Assembly (NCBI GenBank): GCA_030550695.1
Contig: JAUQOX010000042.1
Span: 1 to 15,670 of the forward strand
Source of the DNA: Gemmatimonadota bacterium
Lineage (GTDB): Bacteria > Gemmatimonadota > Gemmatimonadetes > Longimicrobiales > Gaopeijiaceae
Direction: 5' to 3'
Length of the DNA: 15,670 nucleotides
This document shows positions 6,079 to 15,142 of this stretch, piece by piece. The position numbers were made by a program, and so were the translations under genes. The notes beneath the pieces were generated by a model that saw nothing but the letters and a program-made list of their open reading frames with translations, did not search any database and was not told where the DNA came from. How positions within the stretch are numbered: position 1 is the first letter of the stretch; each line of letters starts with the position of its first letter.

Positions 6079-6133
6079 ACCTCTCCTTCCCTCCACCGAA
6101 AGTGATGCCCTCCGACAACGGCCAGGGCGGCCC

Positions 6134-6835
6134 TCAAAAGTGATAGCCGGCCTGGACGAAATAGTATTGGGCCATGGCCAGCATGAGCATTCCCGCGCCC
6201 TTCTTGACCCACACCATCCATCTACCGGAGCGGGGAAGAAGCACCAGGACGCCGGAAAAAAGACCCACCAAAACCAGCAGGGCCGACATTCCCAAGGAGA
6301 AGACGAACAGATACAGAAACCCCATAAGGCCCGCTTGGGTGGCGGCCACCCAGGTGAGGACCACGGCAAAGGCCGGGGCCCCACAGGGAGCGGCCACCAT
6401 TCCCGACGAGGCTCCCAGGAGGAAGACGGCCCCGTACGAACCGCCCCTCCGGACAGCGGCCCCCTGCAGCAGGCGCCGGGGCACCGGAACGGGGAAAACC
6501 TCCAACATGAAGAGGGCGAAGAGCAAAAGAAGATTCCCCACCGCCAGGAGGGCCCAGGGGGAAGAACTGACGGAACCGAAAAGGCTTCCCGAAAGGCCCG
6601 CCAGCAGGCCCAGAAGGGCATAGAAAAGGGCCAAGCCCAGGACATAGGTCAGGGTGAGGCCGGCCGTCCGCCACCGGCTTTGTCCGGCGCGGGCCGTGCC
6701 GGCAATCACAGAGGCCGTGATGGGGATCATGGGGTAGATGCAGGGCGTCAGGCTGGTGAGCAGCCCCGCACCGAAAAGGACGGCCAGAGCCACAGCGGGC
6801 CGGGTGGAGAGAACCTCCGGCAGAAGGGTTTCCAT
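6134..6835 (-). CDS. CcdA/DsbD-type transmembrane thiol-disulfide electron carrier
   Basis: This 233-residue protein passes reducing power from cytoplasmic thioredoxin across the inner membrane to periplasmic thioredoxin-like proteins. It has about six membrane spans and the two conserved Pro-Cys sites of the family: LTSLTPCIYPMIPI (C32) and GASSGMVAAPCGAP (C151), each in a Gly-rich hydrophobic setting. Length and layout fit CcdA or the beta domain of DsbD standing alone, without the alpha and gamma domains. The ATG at 6835 overlaps the stop of the upstream permease gene (TAATG), so translation is coupled. The thioredoxin-like gene comes 55 bp downstream and is the likely electron acceptor. 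Whether the pair serves cytochrome c maturation or another route cannot be told from the window; no cytochrome biogenesis gene is present. Confidence 0.9.
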   Translation of the reverse strand: METLLPEVLSTRPAVALAVLFGAGLLTSLTPCIYPMIPITASVIAGTARAGQSRWRTAGLTLTYVLGLALFYALLGLLAGLSGSLFGSVSSSPWALLAVGNLLLLFALFMLEVFPVPVPRRLLQGAAVRRGGSYGAVFLLGASSGMVAAPCGAPAFAVVLTWVAATQAGLMGFLYLFVFSLGMSALLVLVGLFSGVLVLLPRSGRWMVWVKKGAGMLMLAMAQYYFVQAGYHF

Positions 6836-9405
6836 TATTCCAAGGCCTCCCGAAGGACCGGCAGGGGAGGACGGCGCAAGAGGTTGAGACTCCCCACAAG
6901 ACCCACCACCACGGTGAGGGTTCCCACGGCGGCCCAAAGGAGGATCAAGGTGCCCCATGGGGGCGAGAACTCCATGCGAAACAGGCGGGTCGCCAACAGG
7001 GACGAGGCTCCCCAGGCCAGAGCCAGACCTGCCGCTGCCGACAGGGTTCCCAAGGTGACATACTCGGCCCAGAGGACTCCCAAGATCTGGCGCCGCCGGG
7101 CGCCGAGGGTTTTCAGGAGGGCCAGTTCCCGCATGCGCTGCAGGCGGGACACGGAGAGCGCCCCCATCAGGACCAGGGTCCCGGCCCCCGCGGCAAAGAA
7201 CCCCAGGAAGGCCACGGCCTGCCGGACCCTTCGAAGGATTCCCTCCACCGACTCCTGGATCCGGGCGACCTCCAAGAGGGAGACGTTGGGAAAGGCCTCC
7301 ACGACGGTTCGCTGGAAAAGGCCCCTGGCGGCAGGGTCGGGAATGCGGAGGAGCATGACCAGGGTATGGGGAATCTCGTCCAGCACCCCCGGTTCGAAGA
7401 CCACGAAAAAGTTGGGCTCGGGCCGGCTCCACGTCACCCGCCGCAAGCTGGTCACCACCGAGGGGACCTCCGTTCCCGAAACGGCCCAGGTGATGGTGTC
7501 CCCCAAGGAGACTCCCAGATCCTCGGCCGCCTCCGCCTCCAGGGAGATCCTGGCCAACTGCCCCGCCTCGACGGTGCTGGTGTCCTCGATCCCGGGCGTT
7601 CCGTCCCACCAGCGTCCCGCCACCAGGGTCTCCCCTCCGGTGAGGTGGCTGCGGAAGGTGCTCCGGTACTCCCGCCTCAGGGCCCATCCGGAGGGGCGGT
7701 TGGGTCCGGCCGTGTCGCCCCGGATCTGGGCCACGGCGCGGCCGTTGACGGCCCGGATGCGGGCGGGAACGATCGGCACGGTCTCCGCCTTCACCCCTTC
7801 GTCTGCGGGAAGCAGGGACTCGATCTCCTTGACCTGGTCCTGCCGAACGTCGAAGAGGAGCACCTGGGGGCGCCCTTCCGCGAAGGACACGTCCAGGGAT
7901 CGCAAAAGGGTGCCCTGGACCTGGAGGACGGTGCCCACCACGAAGACTCCGAACCCCAGGGCCAGAACCACGGCCAGGGTCTGGTTGCGGGGGCGGAACA
8001 GGTTGGACACCCCTTGACGGACGGGGTAGGGAGCCCAGGAAGGGAAGAAGCGGCGCACCAGTCGGGTCAGCCCCCAACCCACTGCCGTCAGGGTCAGCCC
8101 TACCGCCGTGAGCCCCACCAGGAAGGCCAGACCTACCGGGGGTGCAGGAGCCTCCCGGACGCACAGGAAGAGCAAAGCCGCGCCCAGGGCGGAATACGCC
8201 GTCACCCGCAGGGGATCGAAACGGGGTGAAGCCCCCTCGAAGTCCTGCCGCAAGGCCTGGAGAGGGGGGACGTGGCGTACCTCCAAAAGGGGGATCAGGG
8301 AGAACAAGGAAGCGACGCCGGCGCCGATCCCCAGCCCCCAGAGGGCTGCCTCCGGGGAGGCCCGGACGATCACCGGCAGGGGGGAAACCTCCCGGAGCAG
8401 GATCGGCAAAAGGTGCTGGATGCCCATCCCCAACCCCACCCCCACCGCAGCCCCGGCCACCCCCAGGCCGGCGGCCTGGAGGAGGTAGGCTCCGAGAAGG
8501 CTCCATGGGTCGGCACCCAGGCACCGGAGCACCGCCACGGAACTCCTCCGCCCCCTCATGTACCCATGGACGGCGCTGGCCACCCCCACCCCCCCCAGAA
8601 AGAGGGCCCCCAGTCCCATCAACCCCAAAAACCTCCCCAAGAACCTTACCCCGTCCGCCAGCTCGTCGGCCTGTTCCTCCGCAAGGGTGTAGCTCACCCG
8701 GCCCTGGCGGAGCAAGGGGCGGTAACGCTCCCGAAGGGCCTCCCGGGCGGCCCGGTCCGGGAGCTCGAAAAACACCTGATGGCGGGCCCACCCCCCCAGG
8801 CCGGCAACCCGGGCTTCCCGGAACGTCTCCAGGGAGACGAACAGCCGGGGGCCCAAGGCGGTCTGAAAACCCAGATCGGTGGGAAAGTCTTCCACCGTTC
8901 CCAGGAGCACCACGCGGCCCTCCCCAAGGCGGAGCGTGTCGCCGGGCCGGACCCCCATCTGGGCCAACAGGGGGGGGTCCGCCAGGGCTGCGGGTTCCTC
9001 GAGGTGACGACCCCATAACCCGGGCGGGTTCGTCCGCACCGCGCCGTAGAAGGGGTACCCACCCTCCCCGGCCTGGACTTGAACCAGGCGTACGGCACCG
9101 CTGCCGGGCGCCACGACCATGGACAGGGAGGTCTGGACCCGGGCCAGGGGGACCCCGGCGGCGGCCAGGGAGTCCAGGAGCCGATCCAGGGGATCGGGGA
9201 AGGCGCGGAAGGAGGCCAGCCGGGCGTCGGCCCCCATGAGCACGGTGGCTTCCTCCCGGACCGAACGGGCCACGTCGTCCCGGAAGGAGCGAATGGCCAC
9301 GAGGGCCGCCACCCCCAGGGCGATGGAGGCGAGGTAGGCCCCCACCCTCCCCAACGCCGACCGGCCTTCCCGGTAAGCCAGCCGGGCGACGAAGCCGGCC
9401 CTCAC
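6835..9405 (-). CDS. YbbP-like ABC transporter permease with two FtsX domains
   Basis: The 856-residue inner-membrane protein is the permease of a MacB/LolCDE-class ABC system of the YbbA-YbbP type. Such proteins are usually mechanotransmission or lipid/lysophospholipid-related exporters rather than solute importers. One span lies near the N-terminus (about 20-42), then a long extracytoplasmic domain with MGADARLASF and VRPGDTLRLGEG. The first FtsX core (about 255-375) holds VASAVHGYMRGRRSSVAVLRCLGADPWSLL. Central spans (about 400-510) are followed by a second extracytoplasmic domain, then the last FtsX core with MRELALLKTLGARRRQILGVLWAEY. The start is GTG 9405, which overlaps the ATPase stop in a GTGA (9402-9405); the 3' end overlaps the CcdA start. 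The exported substrate is unknown. Confidence 0.9.
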   Translation of the reverse strand: MRAGFVARLAYREGRSALGRVGAYLASIALGVAALVAIRSFRDDVARSVREEATVLMGADARLASFRAFPDPLDRLLDSLAAAGVPLARVQTSLSMVVAPGSGAVRLVQVQAGEGGYPFYGAVRTNPPGLWGRHLEEPAALADPPLLAQMGVRPGDTLRLGEGRVVLLGTVEDFPTDLGFQTALGPRLFVSLETFREARVAGLGGWARHQVFFELPDRAAREALRERYRPLLRQGRVSYTLAEEQADELADGVRFLGRFLGLMGLGALFLGGVGVASAVHGYMRGRRSSVAVLRCLGADPWSLLGAYLLQAAGLGVAGAAVGVGLGMGIQHLLPILLREVSPLPVIVRASPEAALWGLGIGAGVASLFSLIPLLEVRHVPPLQALRQDFEGASPRFDPLRVTAYSALGAALLFLCVREAPAPPVGLAFLVGLTAVGLTLTAVGWGLTRLVRRFFPSWAPYPVRQGVSNLFRPRNQTLAVVLALGFGVFVVGTVLQVQGTLLRSLDVSFAEGRPQVLLFDVRQDQVKEIESLLPADEGVKAETVPIVPARIRAVNGRAVAQIRGDTAGPNRPSGWALRREYRSTFRSHLTGGETLVAGRWWDGTPGIEDTSTVEAGQLARISLEAEAAEDLGVSLGDTITWAVSGTEVPSVVTSLRRVTWSRPEPNFFVVFEPGVLDEIPHTLVMLLRIPDPAARGLFQRTVVEAFPNVSLLEVARIQESVEGILRRVRQAVAFLGFFAAGAGTLVLMGALSVSRLQRMRELALLKTLGARRRQILGVLWAEYVTLGTLSAAAGLALAWGASSLLATRLFRMEFSPPWGTLILLWAAVGTLTVVVGLVGSLNLLRRPPLPVLREALE

Positions 9406-10091
9406 ACTCCCCCCCGGCGGTCCTCCACGATCCGGCCCGCCGCCAGGCGGATCACCCGATGGGCCCTTTGGGCCAGGGCCGGGTTGTGGGTTACCAGCAC
9501 CAGGGTGGTTCGGGCCTCCCGGTTCAGTTCCTCCAGCAGGGAAGCCACGACGCCCCCGTTTTCCGCATCCAGGTTTCCCGTGGGCTCGTCGGCGAAGAGG
9601 ATCTTGGGCCCATGGACGAAGGCCCGGGCAAGGGCCACCCTCTGTTGCTCTCCCCCGGAGAGCTGGGCGGGGTAGTGGTCCAGCCGATCTCCCAGTCCCA
9701 CCCGCTCCAACAGGCTTTGGGCCCTTTGGCGGGCGCCCCGCCCCTTGCCCTGGAGCTCCAGGGGAACCATCACGTTTTCCAGGGCGGTGAGGGTCGGGAG
9801 AAGGTGGAAGGTCTGGAACACGAACCCCACCGTCCTGGCTCTGAACTCCGCCCGTTCATCTTCCGTCAGGGCAAACAGGTCCTGGCCGTCCAGGAGCACC
9901 CGTCCCGCCGTAGGACTGTCCAGGCCTGCCAAGAGACCCAGGAGGGTGGTCTTCCCGCTTCCGGAAGGACCCACCACGGCCACAAAGGATTCCGGCTCTA
10001 CGCTGAGGTCGATGGACCGGAGGACCTGGAGGGGACGTCCCCCACTCGAGTAGGTCTTGCTGAGTCCCTGGGCCAGGATCATGGCTGGCAT
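9402..10091 (-). CDS. YbbA/LolD-like ABC transporter ATPase
   Basis: A 229-residue ATP-binding subunit that powers the adjacent FtsX-type permease from the cytoplasmic face. All ABC motifs are present: Walker A GPSGSGKT (41-48), Q-loop Q93 in FVFQTFHLLPTLTALENV, the signature LSGGEQQRVALARA (144-157), Walker B ILFADEP with catalytic E169, D-loop GNLD, and the H-loop in VLVTHNPAL. The LLPTLTALENVMVPLEL and DEPTGNLD texts are typical of the MacB/LolD/YbbA group. The start at 10091 is supported by GGGAGG 6 nt upstream; the in-frame ATG at 10082 is the alternative. It is the first gene of the minus-strand operon and diverges from the LapA-domain gene, with 177 bp between the starts. The stop overlaps the permease GTG start. 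Confidence 0.93.
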   Translation of the reverse strand: MPAMILAQGLSKTYSSGGRPLQVLRSIDLSVEPESFVAVVGPSGSGKTTLLGLLAGLDSPTAGRVLLDGQDLFALTEDERAEFRARTVGFVFQTFHLLPTLTALENVMVPLELQGKGRGARQRAQSLLERVGLGDRLDHYPAQLSGGEQQRVALARAFVHGPKILFADEPTGNLDAENGGVVASLLEELNREARTTLVLVTHNPALAQRAHRVIRLAAGRIVEDRRGGV

Positions 10092-10268
10092 GGTGGTCCT
10101 CCCATGGGTCCTGCTGGCACCGGACGGCGTTCCCCGGCCCCCCTCCGTCGGCCCGCCCCCGGTCGTGGTTGGGGGGCGTTTCCAGAACTCCGCCGGGTCC
10201 CTAGCTTCGAGGGAGAAGGGGACTTTTTCCGAAGCCGTCGGCAAGGGGATTCCCACCAGGAGAGTTCT

Positions 10269-10508
10269 ATGTCCGAGAGCGTGGAGCGAGGGGCCCGCCG
10301 CATCCTGGGGCGGACCGTCCCTGAACTCGCGGCCTGGGCCGTCGCCCTGTTGGTACTCGTGGTGTTCTTCCTGCAGAACCGCTCGGTGGTCCGAGTCCGC
10401 ATGCTCCTCTGGACCGTGGAAACGCCCCTCATCTGGGCTCTCCTGGTGGCAGCGGCCCTGGGGTTCCTCCTGGGAGCCTTCCGGATTCGAATCACCCGCC
10501 GGGGCTGA
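10269..10508 (+). CDS. LapA-domain (DUF1049) small membrane protein
   Basis: A 79-residue inner-membrane protein. The start at ATG 10269 has AGGAG 6 nt upstream. Two hydrophobic segments (about 17-36 and 50-70) flank VVFFLQNRSVVRVRMLLWTVETPLIWAL. The phrase FFLQN-x-x-V followed by a hydrophobic stretch with P and a GFLLGAF segment is the hallmark of DUF1049/LapA proteins, which in E. coli take part in lipopolysaccharide assembly control. The short cytoplasmic tail is basic (RIRITRR). In this organism the role is not established. It stands alone on the plus strand and its last 17 bp overlap the 3' end of the outer-membrane receptor gene. Confidence 0.75.
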   Translation: MSESVERGARRILGRTVPELAAWAVALLVLVVFFLQNRSVVRVRMLLWTVETPLIWALLVAAALGFLLGAFRIRITRRG

Positions 10509-13500
10509 CCAAGGCGTTGTCTCCTTCCAGGGTCCAGGGAAGGTCGTCGCCCCCCCCGCCTCCCCGCCAGGGGCCCAGGGGAGCAAAGGGGTTTCGGACC
10601 TGGGGAGGGAGCCGCTCCCACTGCTCCTCGGTGAGGATCCGTCGGACCTCCTCGAGGGCTGCCGTGACCTCGCGCCGATAGGCCTCCGCCTGGGGCTGGA
10701 GCTCCTGGAAGAGCCGGGTCAGGGCGGCCGCGTCGGTGAGCTGCGCTCCCTGAAGCCGCTGGGCCAACTCGTTCCGGCGGGCTGCCAGCTTCACCTGCAG
10801 GCTGTCGGCCAAGGGCTGCAAGCGGCCCACCTGCTCCTCGGTGAGGGACAGACTGTCCTTCCGTTCCAGGACCATCAGCACGGGGTTGGCCAAGAACCGC
10901 TCGAAGAGGGACTGCGGCCCCGCCCCCCCTCCCCCCCGGGTGACGCCGGCGGCGCCCGACAGGCCCTGGGCTCCGCCCCTCGGGGCGGCCCCTCCCAAGA
11001 GGGCCTCCAACCCGCCCCCCTGGAGGAGGGCGCCGGCTCCCCGCAACAGGTCCTCCAGTCCCCCCCCTCGGCCCCCGCTCCCGGCCAAGGCTCCCAAGGC
11101 CCCGAGGTTCCCCAGGCCCCCCAAAAAGCCACCGGGATCGCGCCCCACCCGGAGCTGGGCCTGGAGCACCAGTTGGAAGGGCGCCCCCTGGCTGAAGCGC
11201 TGGGAGCGGGACCGGCCGAACTGCTCGTTCACGTCGTAGCGGAAAGTCAGGGTCGCGGGATCGAAGCTCCGGGGATAGAGGAGGGTGGGATCGGCCCGGT
11301 TGGGCTGGCCCCAACCGCGGAGGTTCTGCTTCCCGTGGAAGAGTTGGTCCAGAGCGGCAGGCACGTTGGAAAGATCGGCCGAAAGGGTGAGCCGCCGTCC
11401 CATCCGAGGCAGCTCCGGCGTAAGGGACAGCCGCATGTCGAGGGAGTGGGTCCACGGGTTCCTGCAGCTGTTCCGCCCGGCGATGGTTCCCATCTGGGAC
11501 TCGAGGCAGTCCCGAACCCGTCCGGGGGCCCGATCCAGGAGGCGCTGCATTCCCGCCGCCAGCTCCGGGTCGGCGGTGGCAAGGGGGTCGAAGATGAAAG
11601 CCCGATCGTTCCTGGCGCCGTCGCCGTTGATGTCGCTCCCCACCAGGGGGGTGAAAGGAGCCCCGGAGGTCAGGCGGCCGATGAGGGTGAGCTGGAGGGA
11701 AGGACGGGCCGGCCAGGCCATGATGGCGGAGAAGGAGTGCCGCCGGTCGTTGTTGCTGGGAGCCCATTCCGGCCGGTTGGGGTTCCCCGCCGTGGGGGTG
11801 GAGGCGAATCCGCCGCCGCTGAACCCTCCGAAGGCGCCGCCGAGAAGCCCGCTCCCCGAAAACCCCGACTGATCCCGGACAAAGCCCAGGGTATAGCTCC
11901 CCTGCAGGAAGATCCGCTGCCAGGGAAGCATTCCGTTCAGCCGGAGGGTGAACTGGTGGGCCTCGGACGACAGATCCGATACATACTCGTAGACATTGCC
12001 GAAGGACCGGTCCACCCTGGAAGAGAGGTAGGAGACCCGGGCCGTGGAGGGCACAATGGCCGACGGGTCGCCGAAGAAAGGCCGCCCCTCCGCGGGCAGG
12101 AGAAAAGTCTTGCCCTCGTCCAGGTTGAGGTCCCGCACCCGGTAGAGGTTCACCCCCCTGGCGTAGGTGTAGTCCAGGTTCAGGGGGAGCTGTCGCCCTG
12201 CCAAAGACACGGGAAGCTCGAAACCCAGATTGGCCCGCCAGGACCCGGGGGAGCGGAAGGAGGGGTGAAACACCGTCACCGAGGGCTGGCGGGCGCTCTG
12301 CAAGGGTGACGAGCCCATTCCCCCGTCGAGGCAGCGGGTGGGGATGGTGGAGGGGTCCTGCCTATAGGCGTTCCAGTCCGGGATGGGAACCGCCGAGCCG
12401 ATGCAGTAGAGGGACACCTCGCTTCCGGGAAGTCCGGTCTGCTGCATGGCTGCAGCGAACAGGTTCGCCGGTACGGCCCCCGCGAAAAGCCCCACCCCAC
12501 CCCGCACCACCCGGGTCGCCGCGCCCCGGGGGCTCAGCCGGTAACTGAAGCCCAGGCGGGGGCTCACGACGAGGGTGGAGGGGAACCGGTCCGTCCTCCG
12601 CCCGAAGACTTCCTCCACCGCGGGGTTGAACTCGGGGGTGTCGCTGAAGCGATAACTGTCCAGGCGGAGCCCCAAGGTGAGCTGCAGGGGCTCGGTGGGC
12701 CGCCAGGTGTCGCTGATCCAGGCGGCCCCCGTCAGACCGCCCCCTTCCCGTTTCCTGGGCGTAAGGGCCCGACTGAAAGCACTGGGCCGGTTGGCTTCGA
12801 AGTCCTCCAGGGAGTTGAAGGTGAAAGTCCCGAAGACGTCGTTCTGGTTGATGCTGGCAAAGCGGTTGACGCTCACCTCCACCCCCGCCCGCACCCGGTG
12901 GCTCAGGCCCAAGAGAGTGCCGGTCTCGTTCCGCAATGCCCACCGTTTCTCGGAAGTTTCCGTGGGGAGGGACCGGTCTCCGCCGAACACCAGGTTGCCC
13001 ACAGCCACAGAGCCGTCGTCCAGCTCCGACACCACCCGGATCCGTCCTTCCGGAATGGGAAGAAAGGCCCGGGTGTCGCTGGAACTCCGGAAACCCGACA
13101 TCATGAACTCGTTGGTCCAGGAGCCGCCGAGGCGGGAAGTGAGCTGAAGGGCGGCGTCGAACCGGTTGCTCTCCTGTTCGCCTCCGTTGTGCCGGAGATC
13201 GAAGGGCGAGATCCGGGTGCTGTCCTGTCCCGCCAGGTTCACGTTGGTCCGGAACATCAGGGTGTGGCTCGGCGTGACGTTCCAGTCTCCCCGGGCCTGG
13301 AAGGCCAGGCTCCGGTTCCGGTTGGCATAGGGGCCGGTGAGACCGTCGAGGGGAAAGCCTTGGGCAGCGAGAATCCCCAGAAACCGCCCCACGGAGTCCG
13401 AGGCCACGCCCATGCGCTGGGAGGACAGCTCATCCCCGGGAGCCATGGCCAAAAGGTCGGTCCGACGGTGGTTCAGGGCGAAGGAGACGTTGTAGAACAG

Positions 13501-14391
13501 CTTGTTCCGCACCAAAGGACCCCCATACCCTCCGCTCAGCCTGTGCTGGGTGGCGGCGTTTCCCAAGGGCGAGCGGGATGGGTTCCCCGAGAGGGCGGCG
13601 TCCCGAAGCTGATAGGTAAAAGATCCGGTGGCAAAGTTGTTCCCCCGGGCCGTGGTCATGGCCACCAGCCCGCCGGCGAACCCGCCCCGGGAGGCGTCGA
13701 AGGTGCTGGTGACCACGCGGGTGCGCCGCAGGCCCTCCAAGGGCAGGTCCAGACCTCCTCCGCCGGCCAGGAGGGAGGCCACGGACATGCCGTCCAGGGT
13801 GATCTGGTTCAAGGCATCGCTCATCCCCGCCACCGAGAACCCGAGCCGCCCCTCCACGGAGTCGGCCAGGGTCTGGACGGTGCCGGAGGCCAAGAGGGCC
13901 AGGGTGACGGGATCGAAATCCGGCAGGGGAAGGCGCGCCAGAAGGTCGGTGGGGAGTTCCTGGGTCCTTTCACCCGTGTTGGCCGCGGTGGGCGGAGTCG
14001 GGCGACCCCTTACGGTGATTCCCTCCAGCTCGATGGCTTGGGGGCGCAGGACCACGTCGGTGAGGAGGACCTCTTCGTCCGCCTCCCGGCGCACCAACAG
14101 GACCTGGTCGGCCATCCCCAGGAAGCTCACCCGGAGTTGGTAGATTCCGCCGCCGTCGGCGAACAGGATCATGTAACGCCCGTTGTTCCCGGTGAGGACG
14201 CTCCGGGAGACGCCCGTCTCCAGGGAGGTGGCGATGACGGTGGCCCCGGCGATGGGCTTGCCCTCCTGGTCCACCACGCGCCCCGAGAGGATGTCGGATT
14301 GAGCCGCCAAAGGGAGGGGGATGGAGAGGCAGAGGACCGGCAGAAGGATCCTGGAGAGGGTTGGCAAAAAACGGAGCATGGAATCTCGCAT
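10492..14391 (-). CDS. TonB-dependent-type (Oar-like) outer-membrane receptor with LTEEQ-containing C-terminal extension
   Basis: The 1299-residue protein begins at ATG 14391 (or 14379, both close to the signal peptide that ends LPLAAQ; neither has a strong ribosome site). A carboxypeptidase-regulatory-like domain follows (GRVVDQEGKPIAGATVIATSLE, about 36-110), then a plug region with VLRPQAIELEGITVRGRP, FSVAGMSDALNQITLDGM and TSTFDASRGGFAGGLVAMTT, and a long beta-barrel with many aromatic strand ends to about residue 1083 (FQLVLQAQLRVG). Such Oar-like proteins take up or export large ligands; the substrate is unknown. After the barrel comes a Gly-rich linker (about 1084-1160) and a charged helical segment with two LTEEQ motifs (1183-1187 and 1253-1257), which recalls the LTXXQ motif of Spy/CpxP periplasmic chaperones. 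That extension is unusual. It is probably monocistronic, as a terminator separates it from the upstream lipoprotein gene. Confidence 0.88.
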   Translation of the reverse strand: MRDSMLRFLPTLSRILLPVLCLSIPLPLAAQSDILSGRVVDQEGKPIAGATVIATSLETGVSRSVLTGNNGRYMILFADGGGIYQLRVSFLGMADQVLLVRREADEEVLLTDVVLRPQAIELEGITVRGRPTPPTAANTGERTQELPTDLLARLPLPDFDPVTLALLASGTVQTLADSVEGRLGFSVAGMSDALNQITLDGMSVASLLAGGGGLDLPLEGLRRTRVVTSTFDASRGGFAGGLVAMTTARGNNFATGSFTYQLRDAALSGNPSRSPLGNAATQHRLSGGYGGPLVRNKLFYNVSFALNHRRTDLLAMAPGDELSSQRMGVASDSVGRFLGILAAQGFPLDGLTGPYANRNRSLAFQARGDWNVTPSHTLMFRTNVNLAGQDSTRISPFDLRHNGGEQESNRFDAALQLTSRLGGSWTNEFMMSGFRSSSDTRAFLPIPEGRIRVVSELDDGSVAVGNLVFGGDRSLPTETSEKRWALRNETGTLLGLSHRVRAGVEVSVNRFASINQNDVFGTFTFNSLEDFEANRPSAFSRALTPRKREGGGLTGAAWISDTWRPTEPLQLTLGLRLDSYRFSDTPEFNPAVEEVFGRRTDRFPSTLVVSPRLGFSYRLSPRGAATRVVRGGVGLFAGAVPANLFAAAMQQTGLPGSEVSLYCIGSAVPIPDWNAYRQDPSTIPTRCLDGGMGSSPLQSARQPSVTVFHPSFRSPGSWRANLGFELPVSLAGRQLPLNLDYTYARGVNLYRVRDLNLDEGKTFLLPAEGRPFFGDPSAIVPSTARVSYLSSRVDRSFGNVYEYVSDLSSEAHQFTLRLNGMLPWQRIFLQGSYTLGFVRDQSGFSGSGLLGGAFGGFSGGGFASTPTAGNPNRPEWAPSNNDRRHSFSAIMAWPARPSLQLTLIGRLTSGAPFTPLVGSDINGDGARNDRAFIFDPLATADPELAAGMQRLLDRAPGRVRDCLESQMGTIAGRNSCRNPWTHSLDMRLSLTPELPRMGRRLTLSADLSNVPAALDQLFHGKQNLRGWGQPNRADPTLLYPRSFDPATLTFRYDVNEQFGRSRSQRFSQGAPFQLVLQAQLRVGRDPGGFLGGLGNLGALGALAGSGGRGGGLEDLLRGAGALLQGGGLEALLGGAAPRGGAQGLSGAAGVTRGGGGAGPQSLFERFLANPVLMVLERKDSLSLTEEQVGRLQPLADSLQVKLAARRNELAQRLQGAQLTDAAALTRLFQELQPQAEAYRREVTAALEEVRRILTEEQWERLPPQVRNPFAPLGPWRGGGGGDDLPWTLEGDNALVSPGG

Positions 14392-14450
14392 GACGATGGC
14401 GGGTGAAGGCGGAGTCCTAACAGACCCAATACGTCTCAGGACGACATCCG

Positions 14451-14494
14451 AAGACAAGAACCCCCCCCGCGGGCGTTAAGGTCCGCGGGGGGGG
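14451..14494 (-). terminator. Strong stem-loop terminator of the lipoprotein gene
   Basis: Perfect 12-bp arms CCCCCCCCGCGG (14461-14472) and CCGCGGGGGGGG (14483-14494) enclose a 10-nt loop. On the minus strand the stem begins 24 nt after the lipoprotein stop and is followed by TTCTTGTCTT, a T-rich tail. This fits an intrinsic terminator for the lipoprotein gene and isolates the receptor gene, whose start lies 60 nt further on. Confidence 0.75.
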
Positions 14495-14518
14495 CTGAAG
14501 AGGACGTGTGGAAAGTGC

Positions 14519-15142
14519 TTACGGGAGCGTCCGGGTCCGGGATACCTCCCTTCCGCACACGGTTCCGGTGAGGGTGAAGGTCTTGGTGGCGGGGTCGAAG
14601 CTCTCCGTCACGTTGATCTCACAGGTCCGGGACCGATCGCCCACCGTGGTGGTGGTGCTACCGGTGCGGGTGGCCGACCACGACAGAAGGACCCTGGGCT
14701 CTCCCCGATTGGCCGGCAACTGGTAGGACGCGGTGCCGGCATTGGTCACGCTCCCGTCCACGACCACCGTGAAGGTTTTCCCGGCCCGCTCCCGCTCCGA
14801 AGTGCAAGCCGCGTGGGTGTGGGTGGCGGTCCATTGGGTGGTGAGGACCTTGGTGGCCTCGTTCACGGAGAAGTCATGGGAGGCGGTGAAGGTCATGCTC
14901 CCACCGCCAGGGCAAGGGAGGGTCCTGTTGAAGGTCCGGCTTCCGGAGGCCGGGTCCGCCACAGCCAAGCCCACGGCGGCGACCCCCATGTCCGACACCA
15001 GGGAAGCCACCATGACGGCTTCCTCCCGGGACAGGGAACCGTTCTCCCCCGGCCCCGACGCATCCTGACACGCCGCCAGGACCAGCGCAGACACCAACAC
15101 AACCCCGAAAGCCTTGGTCACCACACGATCCCCCTGGAACAT
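14519..15142 (-). CDS. Lipoprotein of unknown function
   Basis: A 207-residue protein starting at ATG 15142 with AGGAGG 6 nt upstream (15154-15149); an in-frame upstream ATG at 15163 lacks this. The N-terminus has a basic residue, a hydrophobic core and the lipobox LVLAAC (C25), followed by QDASG. The +2 residue is Gln, not Asp, so by the E. coli rule it would go to the outer membrane. The mature part is rich in Thr, Ser and beta-prone segments (SMTFTASHDFSVN, KTFTLTGTVC). It has four further cysteines (in LPCPGG, HAACTSE, RTCEIN, GTVCGRE), enough for two disulfides, which fits a small beta-sandwich. I recognise no named family. It has its own terminator and seems to be monocistronic. Confidence 0.8.
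   Translation of the reverse strand: MFQGDRVVTKAFGVVLVSALVLAACQDASGPGENGSLSREEAVMVASLVSDMGVAAVGLAVADPASGSRTFNRTLPCPGGGSMTFTASHDFSVNEATKVLTTQWTATHTHAACTSERERAGKTFTVVVDGSVTNAGTASYQLPANRGEPRVLLSWSATRTGSTTTTVGDRSRTCEINVTESFDPATKTFTLTGTVCGREVSRTRTLP

Noticed and set aside
6134..9016. A very long minus-strand open frame running in phase with the CcdA gene through the permease region
   Set aside because: Only its last 233 codons are protein-like. The rest is Gly/Pro/Arg-rich shadow of the permease gene, which in its own frame has clear FtsX domains and overlapping start/stop signals.
10057..12309. A 750-codon plus-strand open frame antisense to the receptor gene
   Set aside because: Low-complexity Gly/Pro/Glu composition and no motif; typical of antisense frames in high-GC DNA. 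The minus strand encodes a recognisable receptor.
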